From: Pseudomonadota bacterium
GTDB lineage: Bacteria; Pseudomonadota; Gammaproteobacteria; Burkholderiales; Burkholderiaceae_C
Assembly: GCA_021845505.1 (NCBI GenBank)
Contig: JAJZVU010000007.1
Span: 52,379-116,378, forward strand
DNA length: 64,000 bases
Reading direction: 5' to 3'
Shown piece after piece: positions 1 through 8,622 of this stretch; within the stretch, counting starts at the first letter, position 1, and each line of letters starts with the position of its first letter. Below the pieces are notes generated by a model, which was not told the origin of the DNA, ran no database searches, and worked only from the letters and a program-made list of their open reading frames with translations. Position numbers and translations under genes: made by a program.

Positions 1-126
1 CTCGCAGGCGCGAAACTGGAACTGGCAGGCTCGGGACTCGGATGCATCGGCATGAGGCCACAACGAGGAGTCGATCGCTCCGGCTGGCGTCGGGTACAGA
101 TGGTAACGTTGCACGCACGCCGAGTC

Positions 127-147
127 TGTAGGGAATTTTCCCCTACA
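127..147. promoter_or_regulatory. Inverted repeat, probable operator
   Basis: Seven-base arms TGTAGGG (127-133) and CCCTACA (141-147) are exact reverse complements around an AT-rich 7-base spacer, just before an AT-rich stretch (tttatatcac). This looks like a regulator site in a promoter. The only gene to its right reads leftward and ends at 232, so the site more likely serves a gene off the left edge. The cognate regulator is unknown. Confidence 0.4.
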
Positions 148-231
148 CGTGCTTTATATCACCGATGAAATGACGGTCCTTACTGCATTTTCCGACAGCC
201 TGTCCGGAATCGGCTTGCGCGCCACGCTCCG

Positions 232-816
232 TCAGCGGGGTTCGTCGCCGAGGACCCGTGCCATGCGACGATCGGGGATCAGCCAGATCAGCGCGACCGC
301 CAGGTAGACGATCTGCGCCCCCCACTCGACCGCGAACGACAGCGCGATCCCCAGCACGTACATCGCGATCGACAACTTGCCCTTGACGTCGCGCCCGAGC
401 CCGCGCGCCAGGCGCGAATGCGGCCCGGCGGCTGCCGCCAGGGTGCGCGCGAGGATCGCATACGCCACCGCGGCGCACAGCAGCACCCCGCCGTACAGTG
501 CGGTCGGCACCGGCGCGAAGTGATTCTCTCCCATCCACCCGGTCGCGAAGGGCAGCAGCGACAGCCAGAACAGCAGGTGCAGATTGGCCCACAGCGAGGC
601 GCCGTCGACCACCGACGCGGCGTGCAGCATGTGGTGATGGTTGTTCCAGTAGATGCCGACGTACAGGAAGCTCAGCACGTAGCTGAGGAACAGCGCCAGC
701 AGCGGGCGCAGCGCGCCCAGGCTGGGCTGTGCCGGCACTTTCATCTCCAGCAGCATGACCGTGATGACGATGGCCAGCACGCCATCGCTGAATGCCTCGA
801 GCCGGCTCTTTTGCAT
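232..816 (-). CDS. TMEM175-family (DUF1211) membrane protein
   Basis: A 194-residue inner-membrane protein predicted to be a bacterial TMEM175-type potassium channel. The family signature R-x3-F-S-D is present (Arg5, Phe9, Ser10, Asp11) in the first hydrophobic segment, followed by about five more hydrophobic segments, the usual plan of the one-repeat bacterial members. A His cluster (NNHHH, around residues 58-62) lies in the second segment region. Family members form tetrameric K+ channels; selectivity here is inferred only. It reads leftward with a TPR gene upstream on the same strand (142 bases away), so co-transcription is uncertain. Confidence 0.85.
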   Translation of the reverse strand: MQKSRLEAFSDGVLAIVITVMLLEMKVPAQPSLGALRPLLALFLSYVLSFLYVGIYWNNHHHMLHAASVVDGASLWANLHLLFWLSLLPFATGWMGENHFAPVPTALYGGVLLCAAVAYAILARTLAAAAGPHSRLARGLGRDVKGKLSIAMYVLGIALSFAVEWGAQIVYLAVALIWLIPDRRMARVLGDEPR

Positions 817-958
817 GTCGTTCAGCCTGGAGCAGCCAGCGTAGCAGGCCGCTGCCGGTTCCGCGGTCGCGACCGGGCGAGCCGCAGCCCGGCAGTCCGG
901 TGCGGGCGCCGCGGGTCGCCGACCCGGGTGGGCGCGACCCCGAGACGCCGTGCCGGGA

Positions 959-1411
959 TCAGGTCTTCGGCGGCTGGCGGCGGCCGCGCAGCATGCCGAA
1001 GATCAGGTAGCCCGACACCAGCACGAACAGCGCGGCCAGCGCGGCCTGGCCATAGCCCGCGAGCCCGGCCGGATTCTTCCACTGATGCCGCAGCACCCGG
1101 TTGGCAAGCGCCTGCACCTGGGCGGAGGGCGCGAAACCCAGCGTGGGGTCCAGGCGGCGCGCGCGCTCGAGTTCGTCCTCGGCCAGCGGCCATTTGCCCT
1201 CCGCGGCGAGCAGCCGCGCGTCCACGTAATGAGCCCGCGCCGAGCCGGGATCGGCGGCCAGCACCTGGGCCATCGCATGGTCGGCCTGCACCAGGTGCCC
1301 GGCGCGCATCAGCGCGGACGCCTGCTCCAGCGTGGCCGCGCGCGCGGCGCACGGCGCCAGCCCGAGGGACAGGATCAGCGACAGCAGCAGCCTGGGTGGG
1401 ACCTTCGACAT
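959..1411 (-). CDS. Exported TPR protein with C-terminal membrane anchor
   Basis: A 150-residue protein with an N-terminal signal peptide (hydrophobic run ending near A-A-R-A, about residue 25), two tetratricopeptide-like helices pairs (about residues 30-90, with alternating Ala/Leu pattern typical of TPR) and a single hydrophobic segment near residues 122-142 followed by a basic tail. This predicts a periplasmic TPR domain tethered to the inner membrane, as in small assembly or scaffold factors. The ATG at 1411 was chosen over a GTG at 1423 because it places the signal peptide directly at the start. No pathway partner is evident next to it. Confidence 0.6.
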   Translation of the reverse strand: MSKVPPRLLLSLILSLGLAPCAARAATLEQASALMRAGHLVQADHAMAQVLAADPGSARAHYVDARLLAAEGKWPLAEDELERARRLDPTLGFAPSAQVQALANRVLRHQWKNPAGLAGYGQAALAALFVLVSGYLIFGMLRGRRQPPKT

Positions 1412-1478
1412 GGATCGGAACACGGCCTGGGAGGAACGATGGCGCCCACCTTACTACACAAAGCGCGCGTCCCGGTCT

Positions 1479-2360
1479 TCAGGACAACGCGGCGTCCCGG
1501 GCCGCCAGCCCGCCGATGGCCGACCAGTCGAGCTGCTCGCCGCCCTGGGCCAGCAGCGCGAGGAAGCGGTCGCGCAGCAGGCTGGCCAGCGGCATCGGAA
1601 CCCGCAGGTCCTCGGCAGCGTCCAGCGCCAGCCCGATATCCTTCAGCCCCAGCGCGGCCGCGAAGCCCGCCGGCTCGAATCGGCGATCGACGATCAGCCC
1701 GCCGTAGTTGCGATAGACCGGCGCGTCGAACAGGGTCGAGGTCAACAGCTGCAGGTAGGCGGCGCGGTCGACCCCGGCCTTGCCCACCAGCGCCATCGCC
1801 TCGCCCAGCGACTCGAGCACCGAGGCGATGAGGAAATTGCCGCCGAGCTTGACCACGTTCGCCGCATCGGGTCGGTCGCCGAAGCGGAAGGTGCGCTGGC
1901 CGACGGCCTCGAACAGCGGCGCGCATTCGTCCAGCGCATCGGCCGCTCCGGCCGCGACCACGAACAGCCTGGCCGCGGCTGCGGCGTCGGGTCGCCCGAA
2001 CACCGGCGCCGACACGTAGCGCTGGCCGGCCTCGGCGTGGGATCGCGCGAGTCGCCGCGACAGATCCACGCTGATGGTGCTCATCGAGACATGGATCGCG
2101 CCGCCGCCCAGGCTGGCGAGCACGCCGCCGTCGCCGCAGGCCACGGCCTGCAGCGCGTTGTCGTCGGCCAGCATGGTGATCACCACCTGGGCACCGCTGC
2201 AGGCCTGCGCGACGCTGGCGGCGACCCGGGCTCCCCGGGCCAGCAGCGGCTGCGCCTTGTCGGCGCTGCGGTTGTACACGGTGAGTTCGTGGCCCGCGGC
2301 CAGCAGGTTGGCCGCCATGCCGATGCCCATGCGGCCCAATCCGATGAATCCGACTTTCAT
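1479..2360 (-). CDS. Beta-hydroxyacid dehydrogenase family NAD(P)-dependent oxidoreductase
   Basis: A 293-residue 3-hydroxyisobutyrate dehydrogenase-family enzyme. It has the N-terminal Rossmann motif G7-L-G9-R-M-G12, the family catalytic lysine (Lys171) with Asn175, and an all-helical C-terminal domain. The substrate-binding loop reads S-A-P-V-F-G-R-P (117-124) instead of the common D-A-P-V-S-G-G, so the substrate differs from 3-hydroxyisobutyrate or tartronate semialdehyde. Family members include YihU, which reduces sulfolactaldehyde, but nothing here proves that role. It is the last gene of the leftward sulfatase operon; an AGGA ribosome site precedes ATG 2360. Confidence 0.85.
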   Translation of the reverse strand: MKVGFIGLGRMGIGMAANLLAAGHELTVYNRSADKAQPLLARGARVAASVAQACSGAQVVITMLADDNALQAVACGDGGVLASLGGGAIHVSMSTISVDLSRRLARSHAEAGQRYVSAPVFGRPDAAAAARLFVVAAGAADALDECAPLFEAVGQRTFRFGDRPDAANVVKLGGNFLIASVLESLGEAMALVGKAGVDRAAYLQLLTSTLFDAPVYRNYGGLIVDRRFEPAGFAAALGLKDIGLALDAAEDLRVPMPLASLLRDRFLALLAQGGEQLDWSAIGGLAARDAALS

Positions 2361-2448
2361 GCTGAACGTCCTGTGGGTTGTCGATTGTCGAGTGGGGTGG
2401 TCCCGCGGTCGGCCGGGGGGCCGGTCGTGGTCCCGGCCTGGCGGCGTC

Positions 2449-3483
2449 TCACGCAGGCAGGCCGGGCCCGGCGCCCGCGCCGGTGGAGTCGATCGCGGCG
2501 GCGATCGCGGTCATGTCCTCGGAGTCGAGCTCCAGGCTGGCGGCATCGATCCAGCCGTCGACCTGGCGCGCGCTGCGTGCGCCGACGATGGCCCCGCTGA
2601 CCCCCGGCCAGGCCAGCGTCCAGGCGACCGCGACCGCCGCGACGCTGGTGCGATGGCGTTGCGCCACCGGCTGCAGCGCCGCGGCCAGCCGCAGGTTGCG
2701 CGCCAGCCGCTCGCCGGTGAACTCGGCGTCGCGCGAGCGCCAGTCGTCCTTCGCGAGCGCCTGGGCGCGCTCACCGGAGAAGCTGCCGCTGAGCAGGCCC
2801 GCCTGCATCGGGCTGTAGACGATGACCCCGGTCGAGTGCGCCGCGCACCATGGCAGCTCGCGCGCCGCGACCTCGCGCCGGATGGCCGAGAACGGCGGCT
2901 GCAAGGTGTCGACATGGCCCAGCCTCTCGGCCGCCTGCAGTTGATCCGCGTCGTGGTTGGAAAGCCCCACCGCGCGCACCTTGCCCTCGCGCTGGAGGTC
3001 GAGCAGGGTCTGCCAATACGCCTCCAGCGGGGTGCCGTCGGTCGCCGGCCAGTGCATCTGGTACAGGTCGATGCGCTCGACGCCCAGGCGCTGGAGCGAA
3101 GCCTCGACCTCGCGGCGCAGGCTCGCCGGCGCGCCGACGCGGCGGGGCATGGCCTTGCGCTCCCGCGCATCCCAGACCAGGCCGCACTTGGTGAACACGT
3201 AGGGCCTGCGCTCGGCGGGAATTCCGGCCAGCGCGCGGCGCACGATGTCCTCCGAGTGCCCGAGGCCGTAGACCGCCGCGGTGTCGATCCAGTTCACTCC
3301 GCGCTCGACGGCATGCCGGATCGCGGCGATCGATTCGGCGTCGTCCTGGGCGCCCCAGCCCACCGCCCAATCGCCTCCGCCGACCGCCCAGGAGCCGAAG
3401 CCGACGCGGGTGATCCGCATGTCGGTGGTGCCCAGCCGGCGCAGCGGCAGGGGCGAGGACGGGGAAGTCGCGGTTGCGGACAT
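2449..3483 (-). CDS. Aldo/keto reductase
   Basis: A 344-residue NADPH-dependent aldo/keto reductase of TIM-barrel fold. The catalytic tetrad is complete: Asp67, Tyr72, Lys99 and His144, in the contexts WIDTAAVYG, FTK and YQMHW. The C-terminal part carries the usual cofactor loop (GAIVGAR). It resembles the plant beta-subunit/YajO-type AKR groups more than aldose reductases. It lies 88 bases upstream of the dehydrogenase gene ending at 1479 and is separated from the next upstream AKR gene by 286 bases containing a structured repeat. Two AKRs in one operon suggest oxidation or reduction of a sugar-like substrate; the compound is unknown. Confidence 0.9.
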   Translation of the reverse strand: MSATATSPSSPLPLRRLGTTDMRITRVGFGSWAVGGGDWAVGWGAQDDAESIAAIRHAVERGVNWIDTAAVYGLGHSEDIVRRALAGIPAERRPYVFTKCGLVWDARERKAMPRRVGAPASLRREVEASLQRLGVERIDLYQMHWPATDGTPLEAYWQTLLDLQREGKVRAVGLSNHDADQLQAAERLGHVDTLQPPFSAIRREVAARELPWCAAHSTGVIVYSPMQAGLLSGSFSGERAQALAKDDWRSRDAEFTGERLARNLRLAAALQPVAQRHRTSVAAVAVAWTLAWPGVSGAIVGARSARQVDGWIDAASLELDSEDMTAIAAAIDSTGAGAGPGLPA

Positions 3484-3488
3484 GGCCT

Positions 3489-3673
3489 AGGGATGCTGTT
3501 CAGAACGCACGCGGCGCGCGTTCGAGGTCCAAACGGGATGCATGGCCTGCCTGCGCGGCGCAGCCTGTGCCGGTGGCACAGGCAAGCCGACAGGTGGGGC
3601 AGGCGCCCGTTTGGCCCCGAACCCTTCGGGGCAGTGGCTGGCGCGCACCACGTGAGTTCTGAACAGCATCCCT
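3489..3673. repeat. Highly structured palindromic element with 18-base terminal inverted repeats
   Basis: The 286-base gap between two AKR genes holds a 185-base element bounded by perfect inverted repeats: agggatgctgttcagaac (3489-3506) and its reverse complement (3656-3673). Nested inside are CCAAACGGG/CCCGTTTGG (3529-3537, 3606-3614), a 9-base hairpin GCCTGTGCC/GGCACAGGC with a 3-base loop (3563-3583), and an 8-base hairpin GCCCCGAA/TTCGGGGC (3614-3632). It has no convincing coding potential. It may be a MITE or REP-like unit, or a structured RNA controlling expression of the downstream genes. No second copy was seen in the window. Confidence 0.7.
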
Positions 3674-3769
3674 GGCTCCCTGAAAGGGCCATTCTGGCGC
3701 AAACGCGCCGATTCCGCCAACGCATCGCAGCGCTGCGGCCGGGCGCGCCAGGCCCGGTCGCGGCAGGGT

Positions 3770-4840
<1,071 letters not shown>

Positions 4841-4875
4841 CTACAGCGGGCTCGTGGCAGCCGACCCGGCGACGA

Positions 4876-5727
4876 TCAGGCGTCGGTCGAGCGCGCGGCC
4901 GCGCAGGCCGCTTGCGCGCCGTCGGCGGCGAAGCCGGCCAGGCGATAGGCACCTTGCGGATGCGAGGTGTCCCCGGCGAAGCCGCGCCGCACCAGTTCGG
5001 TGAGGTAGATTTCGTCCCACTCGATGTTCGCCAGGTTCACGTCGGTGCCAAGCTCCTTGACCAGCCAGGCGGTGATCTTGTGCTTGTAGTCGCGGGTGAC
5101 TCCTGGCAGCACGACCACCGGCAGTTCATAGATCAGCTTGTGCTGGGGAAAGCTGCGCGCGAGCTCGGCGATGAGGGCCGAGCGGACCCGGTTGCCGGAG
5201 AACAGTTCCGCGGCCTCGAGGAACACCCAGTCGGCGCCGGCGTCCAGGCAGTTCGCCACGTCTCGCACAAGGGCGGCATCGTCCATGGCGCCCTCCTTGC
5301 GGCCGACCTCGCCGTAGACGGTGAGCCCGCGGCTGCTCGCATGCCGGATGGCCGCGGCCTTGTCGCGCGCACTGAGGTCGAGCAGGTTGTCCGACACCTC
5401 GATGCCGGAGAAGCCGGCGGCGATCGCCTCGTCGACATAGCGCTCGTACCTGCCCAGCTTGAGCGCCAGTTCGGCGAACAGCCCGCCGGGTGACGTGGAG
5501 ATGGAATGCGCCTCGTAATGCGCCAGCTTGTCCCGCAGGACCGGCTCGGGCAGCAGGCGGGCGATTCCCGCGGCGACCTTCGCGACGTCGATGTACGCCC
5601 CGGCGCTGTCGACGGTGTCCTGCTGGCGCGCCAGCCCCATGCCCCAGTCGATCATCATCGACAAGCCCCTGCTGCGGGGCTTGGACTGGCGCTCGGGAAC
5701 AGGGAACTGCGGGAAGGCGGTTTGCAC
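4876..5727 (-). CDS. ComA-like (phosphosulfolactate synthase family) protein
   Basis: A 283-residue TIM-barrel protein of the ComA family. ComA adds sulfite to phosphoenolpyruvate to make phosphosulfolactate, the first step of coenzyme M synthesis. Family hallmarks: P-R-x-R-G-L (18-22), P-G-G (80-82), I-E-V-S-D (109-113), E-V-G-R-K (140-144, with the lysine matching the catalytic base), V-N-L-A-N-I (230-235), R-R-G (247-249) and G-D-T (252-254). The archaeal F-x-K-x-G-W-G-T segment is changed to V-A-K50-V-A-A-G, so substrate or reaction may differ. GTG 5727 is chosen because later ATGs would remove the conserved N-terminus; GAGG lies seven bases before it. It sits between sulfatase and AKR genes. 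Confidence 0.8.
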   Translation of the reverse strand: MQTAFPQFPVPERQSKPRSRGLSMMIDWGMGLARQQDTVDSAGAYIDVAKVAAGIARLLPEPVLRDKLAHYEAHSISTSPGGLFAELALKLGRYERYVDEAIAAGFSGIEVSDNLLDLSARDKAAAIRHASSRGLTVYGEVGRKEGAMDDAALVRDVANCLDAGADWVFLEAAELFSGNRVRSALIAELARSFPQHKLIYELPVVVLPGVTRDYKHKITAWLVKELGTDVNLANIEWDEIYLTELVRRGFAGDTSHPQGAYRLAGFAADGAQAACAAARSTDA

Positions 5728-5759
5728 GATCGGACCTCGGGGAAGAGACGGCGCAGCGC

Positions 5760-7082
5760 TCAGTCGGGCGCTCCCGGCGCTCGATGGGGGTACCGGGCAC
5801 TGCTTTCGTTGAAATCGCGCACCATGCGCAGCATCGGCCCCAGCACCCAGGTGTTGAAGACCAGCACGTCGGTTTCCTCCTTGGGGTCGCGGGTCACGTT
5901 GAACAGGTAGGGAGACTCCAGCTTGCCCTTGCCCTCGTTGACCTCGGGCTCCCAGTACAGGTGCAGCTTCCAGTCCCGCCACTTCACCGCGCGCAGCTCG
6001 GTCTTGATGTGGAACAGGAAGCCCTCGCGCGCGGACTGGTCGCGCCGCCCGAGGAGAAAGTCGGTCTGGTCGACGCCGTCGATCGGCCGGTCGCACGGGA
6101 TCCGCGCGCCGGCCACGCGCGCCAGCGTGGTGAACAGGTCGGTGACATGCACCATTTCGTTGCTCACGCGCCCGCCGGCGATGCGGCCCGGCCAGCGGGC
6201 GATGAAGGGCACGCGCAGGCTGCCCTCCATCGCCGTGTGGTAGGTGCCGCGCCACGGCCCCGCGGTGCCGCGGTAGGGGGCGCGGAATTCGGGACCGTTG
6301 TCGCTGCAGAAGATCACCAGGGTGTCCTCGGCGATCCCCAGGCGATCGACTTCGTCGACCACCTGCCCGGTGCGATGGTCGAGTTCGACCATCGAATCGG
6401 CGAAATCGCCGTGGCCGGTACGGCCGGCGAAGTCCCTGTGCGGCAGTGTGGGGAAATGCAGGTGGACCAGCGGCAGGTAGAGGAAGAACGGCCTGCCGGC
6501 CGCGTGCTGGCGCCGCATGAAGGCGACCGCGCGCTCCACCAGCTCCTCGTCGATGCAGCGCCTGGCCGCCAGGTCGTACTCCTTCACGTTGCGCGAAGGC
6601 TGTCCGGCCTGGCCCTCCATGATGTAGGGGATTTCGGCGACCGAGGGGTCGAATCCGACCGACGACGTGAACTGGGTTTCGTCGGTGGTGCGCGGTATGC
6701 CGTACCAGGAGTCGAAGCCGCGATCGCTGGGGTAGCGTCCCGGGATGTCGCCGAGGTGCCATTTGCCGTAGTGCGCGCTGGCATAGCCCCGTTCCGCGAG
6801 CAGCTGCGCCAGCGTGGTTTCGTCGCGAGGCAGGCCTTGCGGCAACCCCGGGGGAACCGACTGCAGGCAACCGGTGCGGATCGGGTGGCGCCCGGACATC
6901 AGCGCGGAGCGCGTGGGCACGCAGTCGCTCTCGACATTGAAATTCTGCAGCAGCAGGCCTTCGCGAGCCAGCCGGTCGATGCGCGGCGTGGGCGCTCCGC
7001 GCAGCGCGCCGCCGCCGTAGCAACCGGGTTCGCCCCAGCCCAGGTTGTCGGCGACGATGAGAACGATGTTCGGGGAGGTCAT
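5760..7082 (-). CDS. Type I sulfatase (arylsulfatase-like)
   Basis: A 440-residue sulfatase hydrolysing sulfate esters. The signature C-x-P-x-R is present as Cys54-V-P-T-R, where the cysteine is converted to formylglycine by a separate maturase not found in this window. The N-terminal metal site reads A-D12-N13 (Asn instead of the second Asp), as in some arylsulfatase subgroups, and the second metal site is S-D-N-G near residue 245. A G-K-W-H-L-G motif around residue 105 supplies the usual Lys and His. No signal peptide is visible, so it appears cytoplasmic, which matches the upstream importer gene. The second sulfatase gene is 56 bases upstream. Confidence 0.92.
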   Translation of the reverse strand: MTSPNIVLIVADNLGWGEPGCYGGGALRGAPTPRIDRLAREGLLLQNFNVESDCVPTRSALMSGRHPIRTGCLQSVPPGLPQGLPRDETTLAQLLAERGYASAHYGKWHLGDIPGRYPSDRGFDSWYGIPRTTDETQFTSSVGFDPSVAEIPYIMEGQAGQPSRNVKEYDLAARRCIDEELVERAVAFMRRQHAAGRPFFLYLPLVHLHFPTLPHRDFAGRTGHGDFADSMVELDHRTGQVVDEVDRLGIAEDTLVIFCSDNGPEFRAPYRGTAGPWRGTYHTAMEGSLRVPFIARWPGRIAGGRVSNEMVHVTDLFTTLARVAGARIPCDRPIDGVDQTDFLLGRRDQSAREGFLFHIKTELRAVKWRDWKLHLYWEPEVNEGKGKLESPYLFNVTRDPKEETDVLVFNTWVLGPMLRMVRDFNESSARYPHRAPGAPD

Positions 7083-7138
7083 GGCGTCCGGTTGTGCGCC
7101 TGGCAGCGGCTCGTGATGCGTCGGTGCGCCGGAGGCGC

Positions 7139-8584
7139 TCAGGCGGAGCCCGGCGCCGGGGTCGCGCCGCTGGCGCCCATCCCTGCGGCGACCTCGACGC
7201 CCCCGAGTCGCTGGATCATCGCTCGCTGATCCTGCTTGGCCAGCGCGTCGATCGCCTCGGGGTCGCAGATCCGCCGCAACTCGAGCTCCATGTCCTGCAG
7301 CACCTGGCGATGGGCCGGGTCGGCCGCCAGGTCGACCTGTTCCTCGGGGTCGGCCTGCAGGTCGAACAGCTCGGGCGCGAAGCGCACGTAATGGTGCAGC
7401 TTCCAGCGCCCCTTGCGCACCATGAAGCCCGCCGTGTTGCTCCCGGCCGCGTGGTATTCGCTGAACACCACGCGCTCGAGGTCGGTGGGCGACGCGGCCA
7501 CCGAGAACAGCGACCTCCCGGGGCGTTGCGCCATGTGCGGCGCCGGGTCGATGCCCACGCCTTCGAGGATGGTGGGATACAGGTCGGTGAGTTCGACCGG
7601 GGTCTCGCACACGCCGGGAGTCAGCCCGGGCGCGGCGACGATCAAGGGCACGCGCACGCTTTCCTGGTAGAGCGTGGACTTGCCCCACAGTCCGCGGGCT
7701 CCCAGGTTGTCTCCGTGGTCCGAGGTGTAGATCACCGTGGTGTCTTGCTCCAGGCCACTGTCGCGCAAGGCGTCGAGCATGCGCCCGACGTTGTGGTCGA
7801 CGAAGCTGCACAGTGCGTAATAGGCGCGAAAGGCGTCCAGGCGCTCCTCGGCGCTGCGGAACTTCTGCTCGTTGCGCTGGAAGTCGGCGTAGGCCTGCAC
7901 CCAGGGATGCAGCACGTGCCCCTGCGCGGGGTGCAGCTTGGGCTCGGGCACCTGCCGGCCGGCGTACAGGCGATAGAACTCCTCGGGGGCGATCAGCGGA
8001 AAGTGCGGCGCGACCAAGCCGACGTACAGCACGAAGGGCCGTCCGGGCTGGCTCGCCGCCTGCCGCAGCCACCGCACCGCGCGCTCGGTGATCTCGCGGT
8101 CGTATGCGGTGTAGGCCGACTCGCCGGCACCGATGCGCTCGCCCAGCATGCGCTTGCCCGCGTCGGAGCGCGCGAGATAGGGGTCGCGGATCGACGCCCA
8201 GACCATGCCGTGGCCGCCGACCACATGCATGGGGATGTGCTCGGCGTCGAATCCCGCCGGGTCCTCGGCATCGCGGTAGTGCAGCTTGCCGATGCTCTCC
8301 ACGCGGACCGCGTGGCTCTGCAGCACGTGCCCCCAGCCCTGCGGTCGCCCCGCGTAGGGCATGGCGTTGTCCCAGTGGCGCGTCTGGTGCACCCGCAACC
8401 CGGTGGCGAAGGCCGCGCGCGCCGGCACGCAGATGGGACTCGGGGTGTAGGCGCTGGCAAAGCGCCGGCCGCGGGCCGCCAGCTCGTCCAGCCGCGGCGT
8501 GCGCACGAAGGCATGGCCGGAGCAACCCATGTAGCGGGGGTCGTGCTCGTCGGACATGATCACCAGGAGATTGCGCGAAGCCAT
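7139..8584 (-). CDS. Type I sulfatase (SDEH subgroup, choline-sulfatase-like)
   Basis: A 481-residue sulfatase with the formylglycine motif Cys52-V-P-A-R and an N-terminal metal motif S-D12-E-H. The second metal site is S-D-H-G-D near residue 300, and the C-terminal W-K-L-H-H sheet strand is typical. These features place it with choline-sulfatase and related Cys-type enzymes and make it clearly different from the sulfatase downstream, so the operon encodes two paralogues of different subfamilies, possibly for different positions on one sulfated substrate. No signal peptide is seen. It starts at ATG 8584, 38 bases after the transporter gene. Confidence 0.92.
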   Translation of the reverse strand: MASRNLLVIMSDEHDPRYMGCSGHAFVRTPRLDELAARGRRFASAYTPSPICVPARAAFATGLRVHQTRHWDNAMPYAGRPQGWGHVLQSHAVRVESIGKLHYRDAEDPAGFDAEHIPMHVVGGHGMVWASIRDPYLARSDAGKRMLGERIGAGESAYTAYDREITERAVRWLRQAASQPGRPFVLYVGLVAPHFPLIAPEEFYRLYAGRQVPEPKLHPAQGHVLHPWVQAYADFQRNEQKFRSAEERLDAFRAYYALCSFVDHNVGRMLDALRDSGLEQDTTVIYTSDHGDNLGARGLWGKSTLYQESVRVPLIVAAPGLTPGVCETPVELTDLYPTILEGVGIDPAPHMAQRPGRSLFSVAASPTDLERVVFSEYHAAGSNTAGFMVRKGRWKLHHYVRFAPELFDLQADPEEQVDLAADPAHRQVLQDMELELRRICDPEAIDALAKQDQRAMIQRLGGVEVAAGMGASGATPAPGSA

Positions 8585-8622
8585 GCTGGAGGACCTGGAA
8601 CGACGATGGGCCGAACGGGCGC

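Noticed and set aside
3484..3769. Small protein gene in the gap between the AKR genes
   Set aside because: Candidate frames change across the inverted repeats and show no conserved pattern; the nested stems explain the sequence better.
4876..7023. A 715-codon leftward frame containing the ComA-like protein
   Set aside because: The upstream part is out-of-frame sulfatase sequence; conserved ComA sequence begins only after GTG 5727.
5760..8525. A 921-codon leftward frame suggesting a giant fused sulfatase
   Set aside because: Its first 480 codons are out of frame with the second sulfatase gene. The true sulfatase starts at ATG 7082 in this frame.
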